A stretch of 64,000 nt of DNA from Roseihalotalea indica. Its GTDB lineage: Bacteria > Bacteroidota > Bacteroidia > Cytophagales > Cyclobacteriaceae. Made by a program: the position numbers and the translations under genes. Within the stretch, counting starts at the first letter, position 1. Every line of letters begins with the position of its first letter. The notes beneath the pieces are model-generated. The model made no database searches, had not been told where the DNA came from, and saw only the letters and a list, made by a program, of their open reading frames with translations. The DNA lies in the NCBI RefSeq assembly GCF_022458895.1, contig NZ_JAINFL010000002.1:682001-746000 (forward strand), read 5' to 3'. Positions 26,554-35,446 of the stretch are shown here, one piece after another.

Positions 26554-27321
26554 ATGAATCCTTTTCATGATAAAGTAGCCTTAGTCACCGGTGGGGGACA
26601 AGGTATTGGTAAAGCCATTGTACAGGCCTTCTCGCACCAGGGGGTGCGGGTAATTATTGCCGATAATGACAAAGAAGCAGGTAAAGAGTGCGAGCAGTGG
26701 ATTCAGGCCAAAGGCGGTGACGCTTCCTTTATCTTCTGTGATGTCAGCAAAGCCGATTCCATAAAGTCGCTTATTGAACAGACGCTGGAGCGCTATCATC
26801 GGCTTGATTTCCTGATCAACAATGCTGGAGTCTCACGTTTTAAACCCATTGATGAACTGACAATAGAGGAATTTGATGAGGTGCTATCAATTAATTTACG
26901 TAGCGCCTTTATCTGTACAAAGCTTGCTGCTCCTTATCTGAAGCAACAGCATGGCGCTATAATAAACATTGCCTCTACTCGTGCTTTAATGTCAGAACCC
27001 GATTCAGAAGCTTATGCAGCCAGCAAAGGCGGGTTAGTAGCCTTGACGCACGCATTAGCTGTAAGTCTGGGGCCTGAGGTGCGAGTAAATGCTATCAGTC
27101 CCGGCTGGATTGAAGTGCGGGACTGGAAAAAAGCTTCGGAACGATCGGAAGTGCAACATACTGAAGCTGACCGCCAACAGCACCCGGTAGGCCGGGTAGG
27201 TACTCCTGAAGACATAGGGAGAGCCGCCGTTTTTTTATGCTCGGGTGAAGCGGGATTTGTCACCGGTCAGAACTTCATAATTGACGGGGGCATGACTGTG
27301 AAAATGATTTATGAAGCATAA
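26554..27321 (+). CDS. SDR-family NAD(P)-dependent oxidoreductase
   Basis: A 255 aa classical short-chain dehydrogenase. It has the nucleotide-binding motif TGGGQGIG (residues 12-19), the NNAG motif (about 90), catalytic Ser in NIASTRA, Tyr-Lys in YAASK and the C-terminal GQNFIIDGGM. Asp in IIADND after the second beta strand suggests preference for NAD. Length is normal. The substrate cannot be deduced. It is alone on its strand apart from the small gene upstream. Confidence 0.92.
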   Translation: MNPFHDKVALVTGGGQGIGKAIVQAFSHQGVRVIIADNDKEAGKECEQWIQAKGGDASFIFCDVSKADSIKSLIEQTLERYHRLDFLINNAGVSRFKPIDELTIEEFDEVLSINLRSAFICTKLAAPYLKQQHGAIINIASTRALMSEPDSEAYAASKGGLVALTHALAVSLGPEVRVNAISPGWIEVRDWKKASERSEVQHTEADRQQHPVGRVGTPEDIGRAAVFLCSGEAGFVTGQNFIIDGGMTVKMIYEA

Positions 27322-27851
27322 TATGATAAGGCTGGATTACCTGGTAGAAAATGTATGCAGTCAGCTGTGTAAATCCAAATAAGCCTGCTGATGATCTTCG
27401 CCCTTTGCTTAATTTCACCTATGTGGGAATAATCCCAAATCCGTAAAAAGTATAAAGTTCGTACTATCCTGGCACTATAAGCATGCTCTTAGTATGTTAA
27501 CTGTTGGGTATGAACTACTTAAAAAGGAGAAAAAGGTACTTTCGTACTAGAAATAAAGGATTATACAGTTCACATACGTTATTGCCATGAAAATAAGCGT
27601 TGTAAGTTGCTGACTATCAGTAATTTTAGGCATGAACTTGCAACTTAATTTTATTTGCACTTATTTAATATTTAAATGTACTAAAATTATATTAATAGAA
27701 TTATTATTTGAAGAATAATAGATTTTCGTGATCATCTACAACGTTTTTTACGAAATGTTGACTGTTCTGGCGGTGGGATATACTGGAAAGGTACAAAAAT
27801 TGAAATATAGCTTTTAGATAAAAGATTCACGATTTCTAAAATTCGTATTCA
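27322..27851. other. 530-base intergenic region, no gene recognised
   Basis: It is AT-rich between 27640 and 27720. I see no coding frame of interest. Items present: a short palindrome TGGGA-ATAA-TCCCA near 27424-27437, the word TTCGTACTA twice (27458-27466 and 27541-27549), and an inverted repeat TAAGTTGC (27603-27610) with GCAACTTA (27650-27657). These could be regulatory sites for the anti-sigma-like gene downstream; none is diagnostic. Confidence 0.4.
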
Positions 27852-28763
27852 ATGAACCACAGTTCCAACACCACAGAGTTCAGTACCCACCTTTCCCGCT
27901 CTCGAGTGCGTCGCTACTTGCATGAGCAACTCGGACCGGAAGAAACCCGTCAGGTAGAAGTTCATCTGGCCCATTGCGCCCAGTGCTCTGCCTCTCTGGT
28001 GAACTATATTGAAACCGAAGAAGCTGATCAATATAATACATATGCCAAGCGATTGAAAGGTAAGCTCAAAGAGCAGAAGATCGCCAAGCGGCAACTGTTG
28101 TCATCTTTCCAAGTTCGTGCCTTACGGGCTACCGCAGCGGTTATTGCATTGTTCATCTTCTCATTTTTCGGTGTGAAAACCATCATTAATAAAGAGGTGA
28201 CCCATTACAAGCCTGATACTAAGACGGCTGAGACCAAAAAAAAACCAGCCCTGAGCAGCCAGAAAAAGCCATCAAAAGCCGCAAATACCGAGAAAGCGAG
28301 CGAGACAAAAAGCGATAAACGACTGGCAGAAAATCGCCCTACCAAGGCTAAACCGAGTAGCCAAACTGCTACCAAGAAAGTGGATCCTAAAGTAGAGTCA
28401 TCAACTAAGAAAGCACCGGTTAAACCTAAGCCTGCCTCTGAAGAGCCTACTCCTAAGCAGGATGCGCCAGTTCAAAAAGAAGTAATTAAAAAAGTAGAGG
28501 AACCTAAAACTGTCGCAGCTAAAGATACTCCTAAAGAGGAAACTACCCCTGTTGAAGAAAAAGCAGAAGCACCGGACAAAATAGCAAATATGGAGAATGA
28601 TACCGAAACTACGGAAGAATCCAGCGCTAAAGAGGTTCCGGCTCCTATTAAAACTTTGCCGACAGTAAAAAAGATGGATAACAGCAAGAATCTGGATGCT
28701 GCCGCCCCCGCCAGCAGCAAGGCTCTTCCGGTTATTCCTATTCCCAGCGGAGAACTTCGCTAA
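27852..28763 (+). CDS. Anti-sigma-like zinc-finger membrane protein with Lys/Pro/Glu-rich tail
   Basis: A 303 aa protein. The N-terminus carries the zinc-binding anti-sigma motif (VHLAHCAQC, H-x3-C-x2-C, about residues 36-44, with His18 upstream as in RYLHEQLG). A charged helix and one membrane segment follow (about 96-112; VIALFIFSFFGVKT). The remaining 190 residues are a low-complexity periplasmic tail of Lys, Pro, Thr, Ala and Glu with repeated KP, EEPTPK and TKK units. Such tails can span the periplasm or cell wall. No sigma gene is adjacent, so it is an orphan. The zinc-finger and membrane calls are firm; the anti-sigma role is inference. Confidence 0.7.
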   Translation: MNHSSNTTEFSTHLSRSRVRRYLHEQLGPEETRQVEVHLAHCAQCSASLVNYIETEEADQYNTYAKRLKGKLKEQKIAKRQLLSSFQVRALRATAAVIALFIFSFFGVKTIINKEVTHYKPDTKTAETKKKPALSSQKKPSKAANTEKASETKSDKRLAENRPTKAKPSSQTATKKVDPKVESSTKKAPVKPKPASEEPTPKQDAPVQKEVIKKVEEPKTVAAKDTPKEETTPVEEKAEAPDKIANMENDTETTEESSAKEVPAPIKTLPTVKKMDNSKNLDAAAPASSKALPVIPIPSGELR

Positions 28764-28778
28764 CCACTAATTGCCATT

Positions 28779-28827
28779 AAAAAAGCCGTTGGAAATAGCA
28801 ATAAGCTATCGCCAACGGCTTTTTTTA
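28779..28827. terminator. Bidirectional terminator between convergent genes
   Basis: AAAAAAGCCGTTGG (28779-28792) and CCAACGGCTTTTTT (28812-28825) pair perfectly, and an A-run on one side and T-run on the other allow use from both strands. It separates the anti-sigma-like gene (+) from the flavin reductase gene (-). Confidence 0.88.
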
Positions 28828-28841
28828 TTGTCTATTATACA

Positions 28842-29351
28842 TTATCCGCCGTAGTGCATATTGGTTTCCCATTCAATCAGAGGAACAGCATTGGCATTGC
28901 GGGTACCACCAGCAACCACTTCACCAACAAAAACACTGTGATCACCGCGAGTGATATCTTCTACTACTTTGCACTCAAAATAGGCGGGAACTTCATCCAG
29001 TATAGGCGAACCCGTCTCGCCATCTTTAAATGCAAACCCATTTATTTTATTATCTTCTACTTTACTCTTTTCCGCAAAGGGCTTTAGCATGTCCTGATCA
29101 TCCTTTCCTACAATATTAATTGCAAAAACACGACTTTTCTCAATAGTTTCGTGCAAATCAGAATGCTTTCGAACGGCGACGGTTACCAACGGCGGATCAA
29201 AGGAGGCTTGACTGACCCAACTTACTGTAGCAGCGGCCACATAATCCTGATCTCGGGTTGACATTTCTTCGCTGGATTTCCGAGTGGTAACAATATAGAA
29301 CCCGTAGGTTATTTTCTTAAGTGCCTGTGATACTTGCTCATTCGTATTCAT
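28842..29351 (-). CDS. Flavin reductase family protein (FMN-binding split barrel)
   Basis: A 169 aa protein of the flavin-reductase-like split-barrel family: ITYGFYIVTTR at the start, VSWVSQASFDPPLVTVAVRKHS for flavin contact, and a late GDHSVFVGEVV with the conserved His. Members reduce FMN/FAD with NAD(P)H for partner monooxygenases or bind flavin for other redox uses. I start it at the ATG at 29351; the longer frame adds eleven residues without family character. No monooxygenase gene is nearby, so the partner is unknown. Confidence 0.88.
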   Translation of the reverse strand: MNTNEQVSQALKKITYGFYIVTTRKSSEEMSTRDQDYVAAATVSWVSQASFDPPLVTVAVRKHSDLHETIEKSRVFAINIVGKDDQDMLKPFAEKSKVEDNKINGFAFKDGETGSPILDEVPAYFECKVVEDITRGDHSVFVGEVVAGGTRNANAVPLIEWETNMHYGG

Positions 29352-29421
29352 ATCAAAAAATTTGGGTTGTAAAAAATATAGCAAGTATACAACACGGAGT
29401 TCGGACTACTTGTTTAGCTAA

Positions 29422-29922
29422 TTACCCTACTTGCATAGTAGCCAGATAAGCAATGAGCTCATAGGTTCCGTAGATAATCAGGCTGATAGTGCCTACAATG
29501 ATAACACCAATGCTGACCAGAAGTCCAGTCCCTTTTCCCTGATATTTTTTCTCTTCATAGTGGCGTTTAAGCAGCTGAACGTTTCGCTGATTCGCTTTGA
29601 AGAAAAAGTCAAAAATATTACCCAGGATCGGGATGCTGCCAAAAATAGCATCCAGTGCCACATTACCTAGCATCATAATGACTACTTTACGGCTCACGCC
29701 ATGTTTAGCCATATAATAAATCAGAGAGCCTGAAACCGCTACTGAGGCAGCATCACCTAAACCAGGTACCAGCCCCAGTATAGGATCCAGGCCAAAACGA
29801 AAGTTTGTGCCGGGTACTTTAAATTTGGAGTCCATCAATCGTGTGATGCGGTCTACCCACTTAAGATCGGGAACTTCCTTGAAAAATGTATTGCGTGTTG
29901 CTGTTGTTGTTGATCTTGCCAT
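29422..29922 (-). CDS. DUF4112 family membrane protein
   Basis: A 166 aa protein with the DUF4112 signature: WVDRITRLMDSKFKVPGT, FGLDPILGLVPGLGDAAS and FGSIPILGNIFDFFFKAN, with two or three hydrophobic stretches (about 50-65, 80-100 and 128-155). It is probably a small inner-membrane protein. The family has no assigned function. It lies between the flavin reductase and the amidotransferase gene on the same strand. Confidence 0.88.
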   Translation of the reverse strand: MARSTTTATRNTFFKEVPDLKWVDRITRLMDSKFKVPGTNFRFGLDPILGLVPGLGDAASVAVSGSLIYYMAKHGVSRKVVIMMLGNVALDAIFGSIPILGNIFDFFFKANQRNVQLLKRHYEEKKYQGKGTGLLVSIGVIIVGTISLIIYGTYELIAYLATMQVG

Positions 29923-29979
29923 ATAAAACGTTGTTTATCAATATAAACTCCGTTTCTCGGCAGAAAGTTACTAAGTAGG

Positions 29980-30005
29980 AGTCCACCGCCTACAGACGGT
30001 GGACT
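29980..30005. terminator. GC-rich hairpin downstream of purF-like gene
   Basis: AGTCCACCG (29980-29988) and CGGTGGACT (29997-30005) are perfect 9-base arms with an 8-base loop. The hairpin starts 6 bases after the purF-like stop on the minus strand, but only a weak T-rich stretch follows, so it may pause or protect RNA rather than terminate fully. Confidence 0.5.
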
Positions 30006-30010
30006 AGAAG

Positions 30011-31912
30011 TTAATATGCTCGGACAGTTTTCCCTTCCATGAAGTTGATAAAAGACTTATTCACTACCAGGTTACCGCCTGAGGTAGGATAATCTCCGGT
30101 GAAATACCAGTCGCCTTTATGATCCGGGCAGGCTTTATGCAGATTTTCTACGGTTTGATACACCACCTCGTAATCTGACTTCAGATCTGATGGACGCGTA
30201 ATTTCAGCAATCATATCAGAGACCTGTTCGTAAGTAAACGGTTCGTACAGCCGTTTTACAAAATTAGGCGACCCTTTCGTTAGACCTTCGGCTACGCACA
30301 GATCATAAACTTCGTCAATCAGATTATCCAAACCACTCTCTTTCAGTAACCGTAACACTGCCCGAAAAGCTACAAACTCGTTCATTTTGGACATATCAAT
30401 ACCGTAGCAATCCGGGAAGCGAATCTGAGGCGCTGACGATACAATGACAATTTTCTTAGGGTTAAGACGATCCAGCATCCGCAGAATGCTCTTCTCGAGG
30501 GTAGTTCCACGCACAATAGAGTCATCTATCACCACTACATTATCCACGCCCTTTCTGATGACCTCATACGTGGTATCATATACATGCGCTACCAAGTCAT
30601 TTCGGTGGTCATCATCGGTAATAAACGTACGCAGCTTGGCATCTTTTACAACCAGTTTTTCTACTCGGGGCCGAAACGAGAGTAACTGATTTAGGTACGC
30701 CTGGTCTACCGTTCCACCTTTGGCGCGCTCGCTGATAGTCTGAATTCGTTCATTGCTTAAGTGATCTTCCAGACCTTCTAAAATGCCCAAAAATGCCGTT
30801 TCAGCACTGTTAGGAATATAGGAGAAAACTGTGTTCTGCAAATCGTAATCAATAGATTTGAGAATCTGAGGAATGAGCAGCTTCCCAAGGTTTTTGCGCT
30901 CATTGTAGATATTAGGATCTGAAGCACGGGAAAAATAAATACGCTCAAAGCTGCAAGAGCGTTTCTCAAGCTCATCAATAAACTGGTATTCACCGTATTC
31001 GCCCTGCTTGTTAATGATTAAAGCATGGCCGGGCTTAATTTCCTTGATTTCATCGTAAGGAACATTAAAAGCGGTTTTAATAGGTGGTTTCTCCGAAGCA
31101 ACTACCACCACTTCGTCGTCAGCATAATAATATGCCGGACGAATACCCGCCGGATCGCGAGCCACAAAAGAAGCACCACTACCGATTAGACCCGCCATGG
31201 TATAGCCGCCGTCAAAATCTTTGCAGGAGCGTTGCAGCACGCGCTGAAGATTCAGATTATCCTCAATGATTTCGGTAATTTGCTGATTAGTATGAGTGAA
31301 TTTGAACTGATCAAACAAATCCTGATTTTCCTGATCTAAAAAGTGTCCAATTTTTTCCATCACGGTGATGGTATCGGCCTTTTCTTTCGGGTGCTGCCCC
31401 AAACTGACCAGAATGTCAAACAATTCGTCCACATTGGTCATATTGAAATTTCCGGCCATTACCAGGTTCCGGCTTCGCCAGTTGTTTTGCCGCAGCATGG
31501 GGTGGCAATACTCTATAGAATTCTTTCCGTGCGTGCCGTACCGAAGGTGCCCTAACCAGACTTCGCCGGTAAAAGCAACATTCTCTTGCAACCAAGGAGC
31601 ATCCAGCAATCGCTCAGTACCCCACTGTTGCCGCACTTTTTTATATTTTTTATTGATTTTTTTGAATACATCGGAAATCGGCCGTTCTGAAACCGAACGA
31701 TAACGGCTGATATAACGAGACCCGGGCGGAACATCAATTTTGATATTAGCCACACCGACTCCATCCTGTCCCCGATTATGTTGTTTTTCCATCAACAAGT
31801 AGAGTTTGTTGACGGCATACAAAGGGGTTCCGTATTTGTCAATGTAGTATTGTAGAGGTTTACGCAGGCGAATGAGGGCAATGCCACATTCGTGTTTGAT
31901 TGGTTCACTCAT
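30011..31912 (-). CDS. purF: Amidophosphoribosyltransferase (PurF family, long Bacteroidota form)
   Basis: A 633 aa enzyme converting PRPP and glutamine to phosphoribosylamine, the first step of purine synthesis. An N-terminal Ntn glutaminase domain has the candidate nucleophile Cys9 (KHECGIAL) and the NRGQDG motif. The PRPP site VVVIDDSIVRGTT lies near residue 472. At 633 residues it is longer than the usual 470-510 aa PurF, with insertions in the glutaminase half. The nucleophilic Cys is not at position 2, so maturation must differ. Bacteroidota often carry such a long paralogue beside a canonical one; which role this one has is uncertain. It lies 30 bases after nuoN. Confidence 0.85.
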   Translation of the reverse strand: MSEPIKHECGIALIRLRKPLQYYIDKYGTPLYAVNKLYLLMEKQHNRGQDGVGVANIKIDVPPGSRYISRYRSVSERPISDVFKKINKKYKKVRQQWGTERLLDAPWLQENVAFTGEVWLGHLRYGTHGKNSIEYCHPMLRQNNWRSRNLVMAGNFNMTNVDELFDILVSLGQHPKEKADTITVMEKIGHFLDQENQDLFDQFKFTHTNQQITEIIEDNLNLQRVLQRSCKDFDGGYTMAGLIGSGASFVARDPAGIRPAYYYADDEVVVVASEKPPIKTAFNVPYDEIKEIKPGHALIINKQGEYGEYQFIDELEKRSCSFERIYFSRASDPNIYNERKNLGKLLIPQILKSIDYDLQNTVFSYIPNSAETAFLGILEGLEDHLSNERIQTISERAKGGTVDQAYLNQLLSFRPRVEKLVVKDAKLRTFITDDDHRNDLVAHVYDTTYEVIRKGVDNVVVIDDSIVRGTTLEKSILRMLDRLNPKKIVIVSSAPQIRFPDCYGIDMSKMNEFVAFRAVLRLLKESGLDNLIDEVYDLCVAEGLTKGSPNFVKRLYEPFTYEQVSDMIAEITRPSDLKSDYEVVYQTVENLHKACPDHKGDWYFTGDYPTSGGNLVVNKSFINFMEGKTVRAY

Positions 31913-31942
31913 AAACGTAATGGACTTCGTTCGATATTAGTA

Positions 31943-33505
31943 CTAAAGTACGCTGATTATTTGATTAATAATAGCTGATAACCAGTCTGCTTTAAAGAAC
32001 AACAATAGTAACGGAATGATTAGCAAACTTGTCCCAATTTTATCTAAAAAATACAAAAAGCCTCTCTGTTGAGTTATATAGGGCATTTTTGCAGGCCCAG
32101 TCGCCTTTTTAAAAAATAAATAGTACGGAATCTTCAGATAGTAAAATAAAGACACTACCGTATTAAACAGCCCTACAATGAACAAATACAGCAAATAAGA
32201 CTCATTTACCTGCTGATAATGATCCCACAAAGAAGAAAAAATAAATAGTTTGGCGGTGAATCCTGCCGTGGGTGGTAGTCCGGTTAGGGCAATCATCACC
32301 AGCAGCATACCTACTCCTAACCAGGGATTGTCCAATCCTAACCCCCGGTAATCTGCTATAAGATCAGAGCCAGTATGTGTCCTAAGTTGCTTGATAAGCC
32401 AGAAGGCTGCCAAGTTCATGCATAAGTATACCGCAGCATAAAATAATACACTATAAACTCCCCAACTATTAACTACTAGCACGCCCACCAATAAGAAGCC
32501 TGAATGAGCAATAGAAGAATACGCCAGCATCCGCTTAGCATCAGTCTGGTGCAGAGCAGCTACATTGCCAGCAATCATAGTAACCATAGCTATGATACTC
32601 AATAACCACTCACCAGGAAAGTCAGGAGCAGCAGAAAATAAATCCGGTACAATTCGTAGTAAAAGGCCAATGCCCGCTAATTTGGGGACAACCGAGAAAA
32701 AAGCAGCAATGGGAGTCGGGGCACCCTCGTAAATGTCGGGAGCCCAGATATGAAATGGCACTGCCGATATTTTAAATAGAAAACCACATAAGGTAAACCC
32801 AATGGCGATACTACTAAGCAAAGGGGATGCTGAACCTAATCCGGTTACAAAAGCATCGGAAGATAGTTGTAGCGTTCCGGTAAGTCCGTAGAGTAAAGAC
32901 ATGCCGTAGAGCATCAGCCCGGAAGCTACTCCACCGTATAAAATATACTTGACACTGGCTTCGGCACTCTTACGATCAAAATTAAAGTTGGCTAGTATGT
33001 ATGAGCTAAGCGATACCAGCTCTATAGCCAGATATATAGTGAGTAGATGCGTAGTGCTCACCATCAGCGACGCTCCCAGGGCAATGCCCAGTAGCATTAT
33101 AAAATACTCTCCAATCCGGTCCAGCCGTTCAAAGCCTACTTTTTGAGAATCTTCAGCATGCCAGCCAGAACGATAATGAAAGGCCATTAGCACTACAAAT
33201 AAAAGTGCTAGCCCAAAAAGCCCCTTCAGATAGATAGCCAACCGGTCTACCACCAGCGCACCCAGAAAGCGCGGCAGCGATTCATCCACAGATAAGACTC
33301 CCCACTGCTGATACAGGAAAAAACCGTTACTCAACACAATCAGCACGATCAGGGAGATAAATAAAGCACTGGATTTTCGACGGAAAAGTAAGTCAGCCAA
33401 CAGAATTACCACTACTCCGACTAACCATACCACTTCTGGCCACAGCCAGACTGCGCTGCGCAGAATCAGTCGTAAATCATTTGGTAAGTTGGCAGTGATT
33501 TCCAT
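31943..33505 (-). CDS. nuoN: NADH-quinone oxidoreductase subunit N
   Basis: A 520 aa antiporter-like membrane subunit of respiratory complex I with about 14 predicted helices. It carries the family motif HIWAPDIYEGAPTPIAAFF (about residues 250-268) and conserved Lys and Glu residues of the proton path (for example in AIELVSLSSYIL). It forms one of the proton channels in the membrane arm. It starts 19 bases after nuoM. The remaining nuo genes are not in the window. Confidence 0.95.
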   Translation of the reverse strand: MEITANLPNDLRLILRSAVWLWPEVVWLVGVVVILLADLLFRRKSSALFISLIVLIVLSNGFFLYQQWGVLSVDESLPRFLGALVVDRLAIYLKGLFGLALLFVVLMAFHYRSGWHAEDSQKVGFERLDRIGEYFIMLLGIALGASLMVSTTHLLTIYLAIELVSLSSYILANFNFDRKSAEASVKYILYGGVASGLMLYGMSLLYGLTGTLQLSSDAFVTGLGSASPLLSSIAIGFTLCGFLFKISAVPFHIWAPDIYEGAPTPIAAFFSVVPKLAGIGLLLRIVPDLFSAAPDFPGEWLLSIIAMVTMIAGNVAALHQTDAKRMLAYSSIAHSGFLLVGVLVVNSWGVYSVLFYAAVYLCMNLAAFWLIKQLRTHTGSDLIADYRGLGLDNPWLGVGMLLVMIALTGLPPTAGFTAKLFIFSSLWDHYQQVNESYLLYLFIVGLFNTVVSLFYYLKIPYYLFFKKATGPAKMPYITQQRGFLYFLDKIGTSLLIIPLLLLFFKADWLSAIINQIISVL

Positions 33506-33524
33506 AAGTAAGATGGCGGGTAGT

Positions 33525-35264
33525 TTACAGCCTCATCATTTGTTCCAGATACAACATCCCCTGTTCGTTAATAAAATTTACCCAGTGTCGTACCGACTCG
33601 CCTACGATATCTAAAAATAAGCTGGGCATAATCCCGAAAACGAATGTTGCCAGTGCCAAGGGCACCAGCATAATATATTCTCGTACTGTAAGATCTTTCA
33701 ATTGTGTGGTCCAGCTCTCTTCCCGCACATAGTATTGGCCAAAGAACATACGTTGCAAAGTCCACAGGTAATAGCCCGCACCAAGGATCAGTCCCAAGGT
33801 AGCAAACACAGCCATCCAGCGAGGTAGAAGCTCATTCACTGTTGCCGAATTAAAAGCTCCTAGCAACGTAAGTACTTCCGCAATAAAGCCCGAAAAACCT
33901 GGTAAACCCAGAGAAGCGAAAAAAGCCACGATCACCATAACTGTAAAGTAAGGCATCTTCTGAGTGAGTCCGCCGTAGTGGGCAATCATCCGGTCATGTG
34001 TGCGGTCGTAAAGTACTCCAACCAACAGAAAGAGAAGCGGTGAGATAAACCCGTGGCTAAACATTTGGTACAAACTTCCGCTGACCCCTTCCGACGTTAG
34101 CGAGGCTAACCCCAGTAACACAAATCCCATATGCGATACTGACGAATAAGCAATCATTTTCTTGAGGTCGCGCATAGCCAAAGCGTTGAAAGCTCCGTAG
34201 AGAATAGAGATCACCCCCAGAAAACCTACCCACCACGCAAAGCGCAACGCTGCTTCGGGAAACATGCTATAAGCCGTGCGAAAAATGCCGTACCCACCAA
34301 TTTTTAGCAGTAAGCCTGCCAGCACTACGGAAATGGCCGTGGGCGCTTCTACGTGGGCATCGGGCAACCAGGTGTGTAAAGGTACTGCGGGTAGTTTGAT
34401 AGCGAAGCCGATCAGCAACGCCCAGAAAGCCAGCCAGCGCAGCGGTATATCCGTAAACTGCATCCCCTCAATCGCCAGACTGCTACCGGGCAGGTAGTTT
34501 CCAATATTCGTCATGGCCACCATATCAAATGTTCGCACCAGGTTCTTACCATCAATCTGACCCTGCTGCAACCGCTCCTGCACCGCAGCAATGGTTTCTG
34601 CCGAAGGTTGATCACTCAGGCCAATCATTTCGCCGGTAGCTACCGGATCAATTACGCTGATGTACAGGCCAATCATGGCAATGAGAATGAAGATGGAGCC
34701 AGCCAGCGTATACAGGAAAAACTTGATAGAGGCATATTCTCGCCGCTTTCCACCCCATATTCCAATCAGGAAATACATGGGGAGCAGCATGAACTCAAAG
34801 AAGAGGTAAAAAAGGAAAAAGTCGAGCGCCACAAAACAGCCAACGACCGAAGCACTTAGCAGCAAAAACAATAGTGCATATCCTTTTACCTGCCGGTGAA
34901 TGGTCCAGGAGGAGATGGCTGCGACCAGCAATACCAATGTAGCCAGCACTACCAGAGGAAGGCTAATGCCGTCCACTGCCACAAAATAATCAATGGATAA
35001 CTGCCCCAGGTTTCCCAGGTTCAAACTAATCCAGTCGGTTCGCTCTACTAGTTGTAGGTTATAATAGGCGGAAGAGCCCGCACTTTCTGCTGCGGTGTTA
35101 GCATCAAATTGCAGATAAGCCAGTATAGCAATCAGCAATTGCAGGCCAGTAGCCACAATCATGCTGATACGGTGGGCCTTTTGCTGAGAAGCCGGAATAC
35201 ACAACACCACAAGCGCTACCGCCAGGGGAGTAAAGATTAGGAGCGTGAGTAGGTGATCTGACAT
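33525..35264 (-). CDS. nuoM: NADH-quinone oxidoreductase subunit M
   Basis: A 579 aa antiporter-like membrane subunit of complex I. Recognised motifs include LLPMYFLIGIWGG (about 155-167) and PLHTWLPDAHVEAPTA (near 300), with about 14 helices. I start at the ATG at 35264; a GTG nine bases upstream is also in frame. nuoM and nuoN follow each other, but nothing upstream belongs to the complex: the next gene is divergent eboA. The pair is therefore either the tail of a split nuo locus or a separated module. Confidence 0.95.
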   Translation of the reverse strand: MSDHLLTLLIFTPLAVALVVLCIPASQQKAHRISMIVATGLQLLIAILAYLQFDANTAAESAGSSAYYNLQLVERTDWISLNLGNLGQLSIDYFVAVDGISLPLVVLATLVLLVAAISSWTIHRQVKGYALLFLLLSASVVGCFVALDFFLFYLFFEFMLLPMYFLIGIWGGKRREYASIKFFLYTLAGSIFILIAMIGLYISVIDPVATGEMIGLSDQPSAETIAAVQERLQQGQIDGKNLVRTFDMVAMTNIGNYLPGSSLAIEGMQFTDIPLRWLAFWALLIGFAIKLPAVPLHTWLPDAHVEAPTAISVVLAGLLLKIGGYGIFRTAYSMFPEAALRFAWWVGFLGVISILYGAFNALAMRDLKKMIAYSSVSHMGFVLLGLASLTSEGVSGSLYQMFSHGFISPLLFLLVGVLYDRTHDRMIAHYGGLTQKMPYFTVMVIVAFFASLGLPGFSGFIAEVLTLLGAFNSATVNELLPRWMAVFATLGLILGAGYYLWTLQRMFFGQYYVREESWTTQLKDLTVREYIMLVPLALATFVFGIMPSLFLDIVGESVRHWVNFINEQGMLYLEQMMRL

Positions 35265-35446
35265 ATGGGCCACAAATTTCTTATTTTACACATGAAAAGC
35301 GAACACTTCATCGGTAAAAATAAGTAAGAACATCATTCATCATGTTTTAGAGAAGAAAAACAGCCTCTTATCAAGCTGAATCATTTGAGCCGGAAATTTT
35401 TTCTATCCTGTAGAATATATTACTTTAGACCCTCCAAGCAAATTTC

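Noticed and set aside
27322..27851. Possible RNA gene or riboswitch in the 530-base gap
   Set aside because: Only short, unrelated inverted repeats are visible; no tRNA cloverleaf or known riboswitch core could be recognised.
35401..35446. TACTTTAG at 35421-35428 as an eboA promoter
   Set aside because: One mismatch to TAnnTTTG and no -33 partner at a usable distance, so not listed as a feature.
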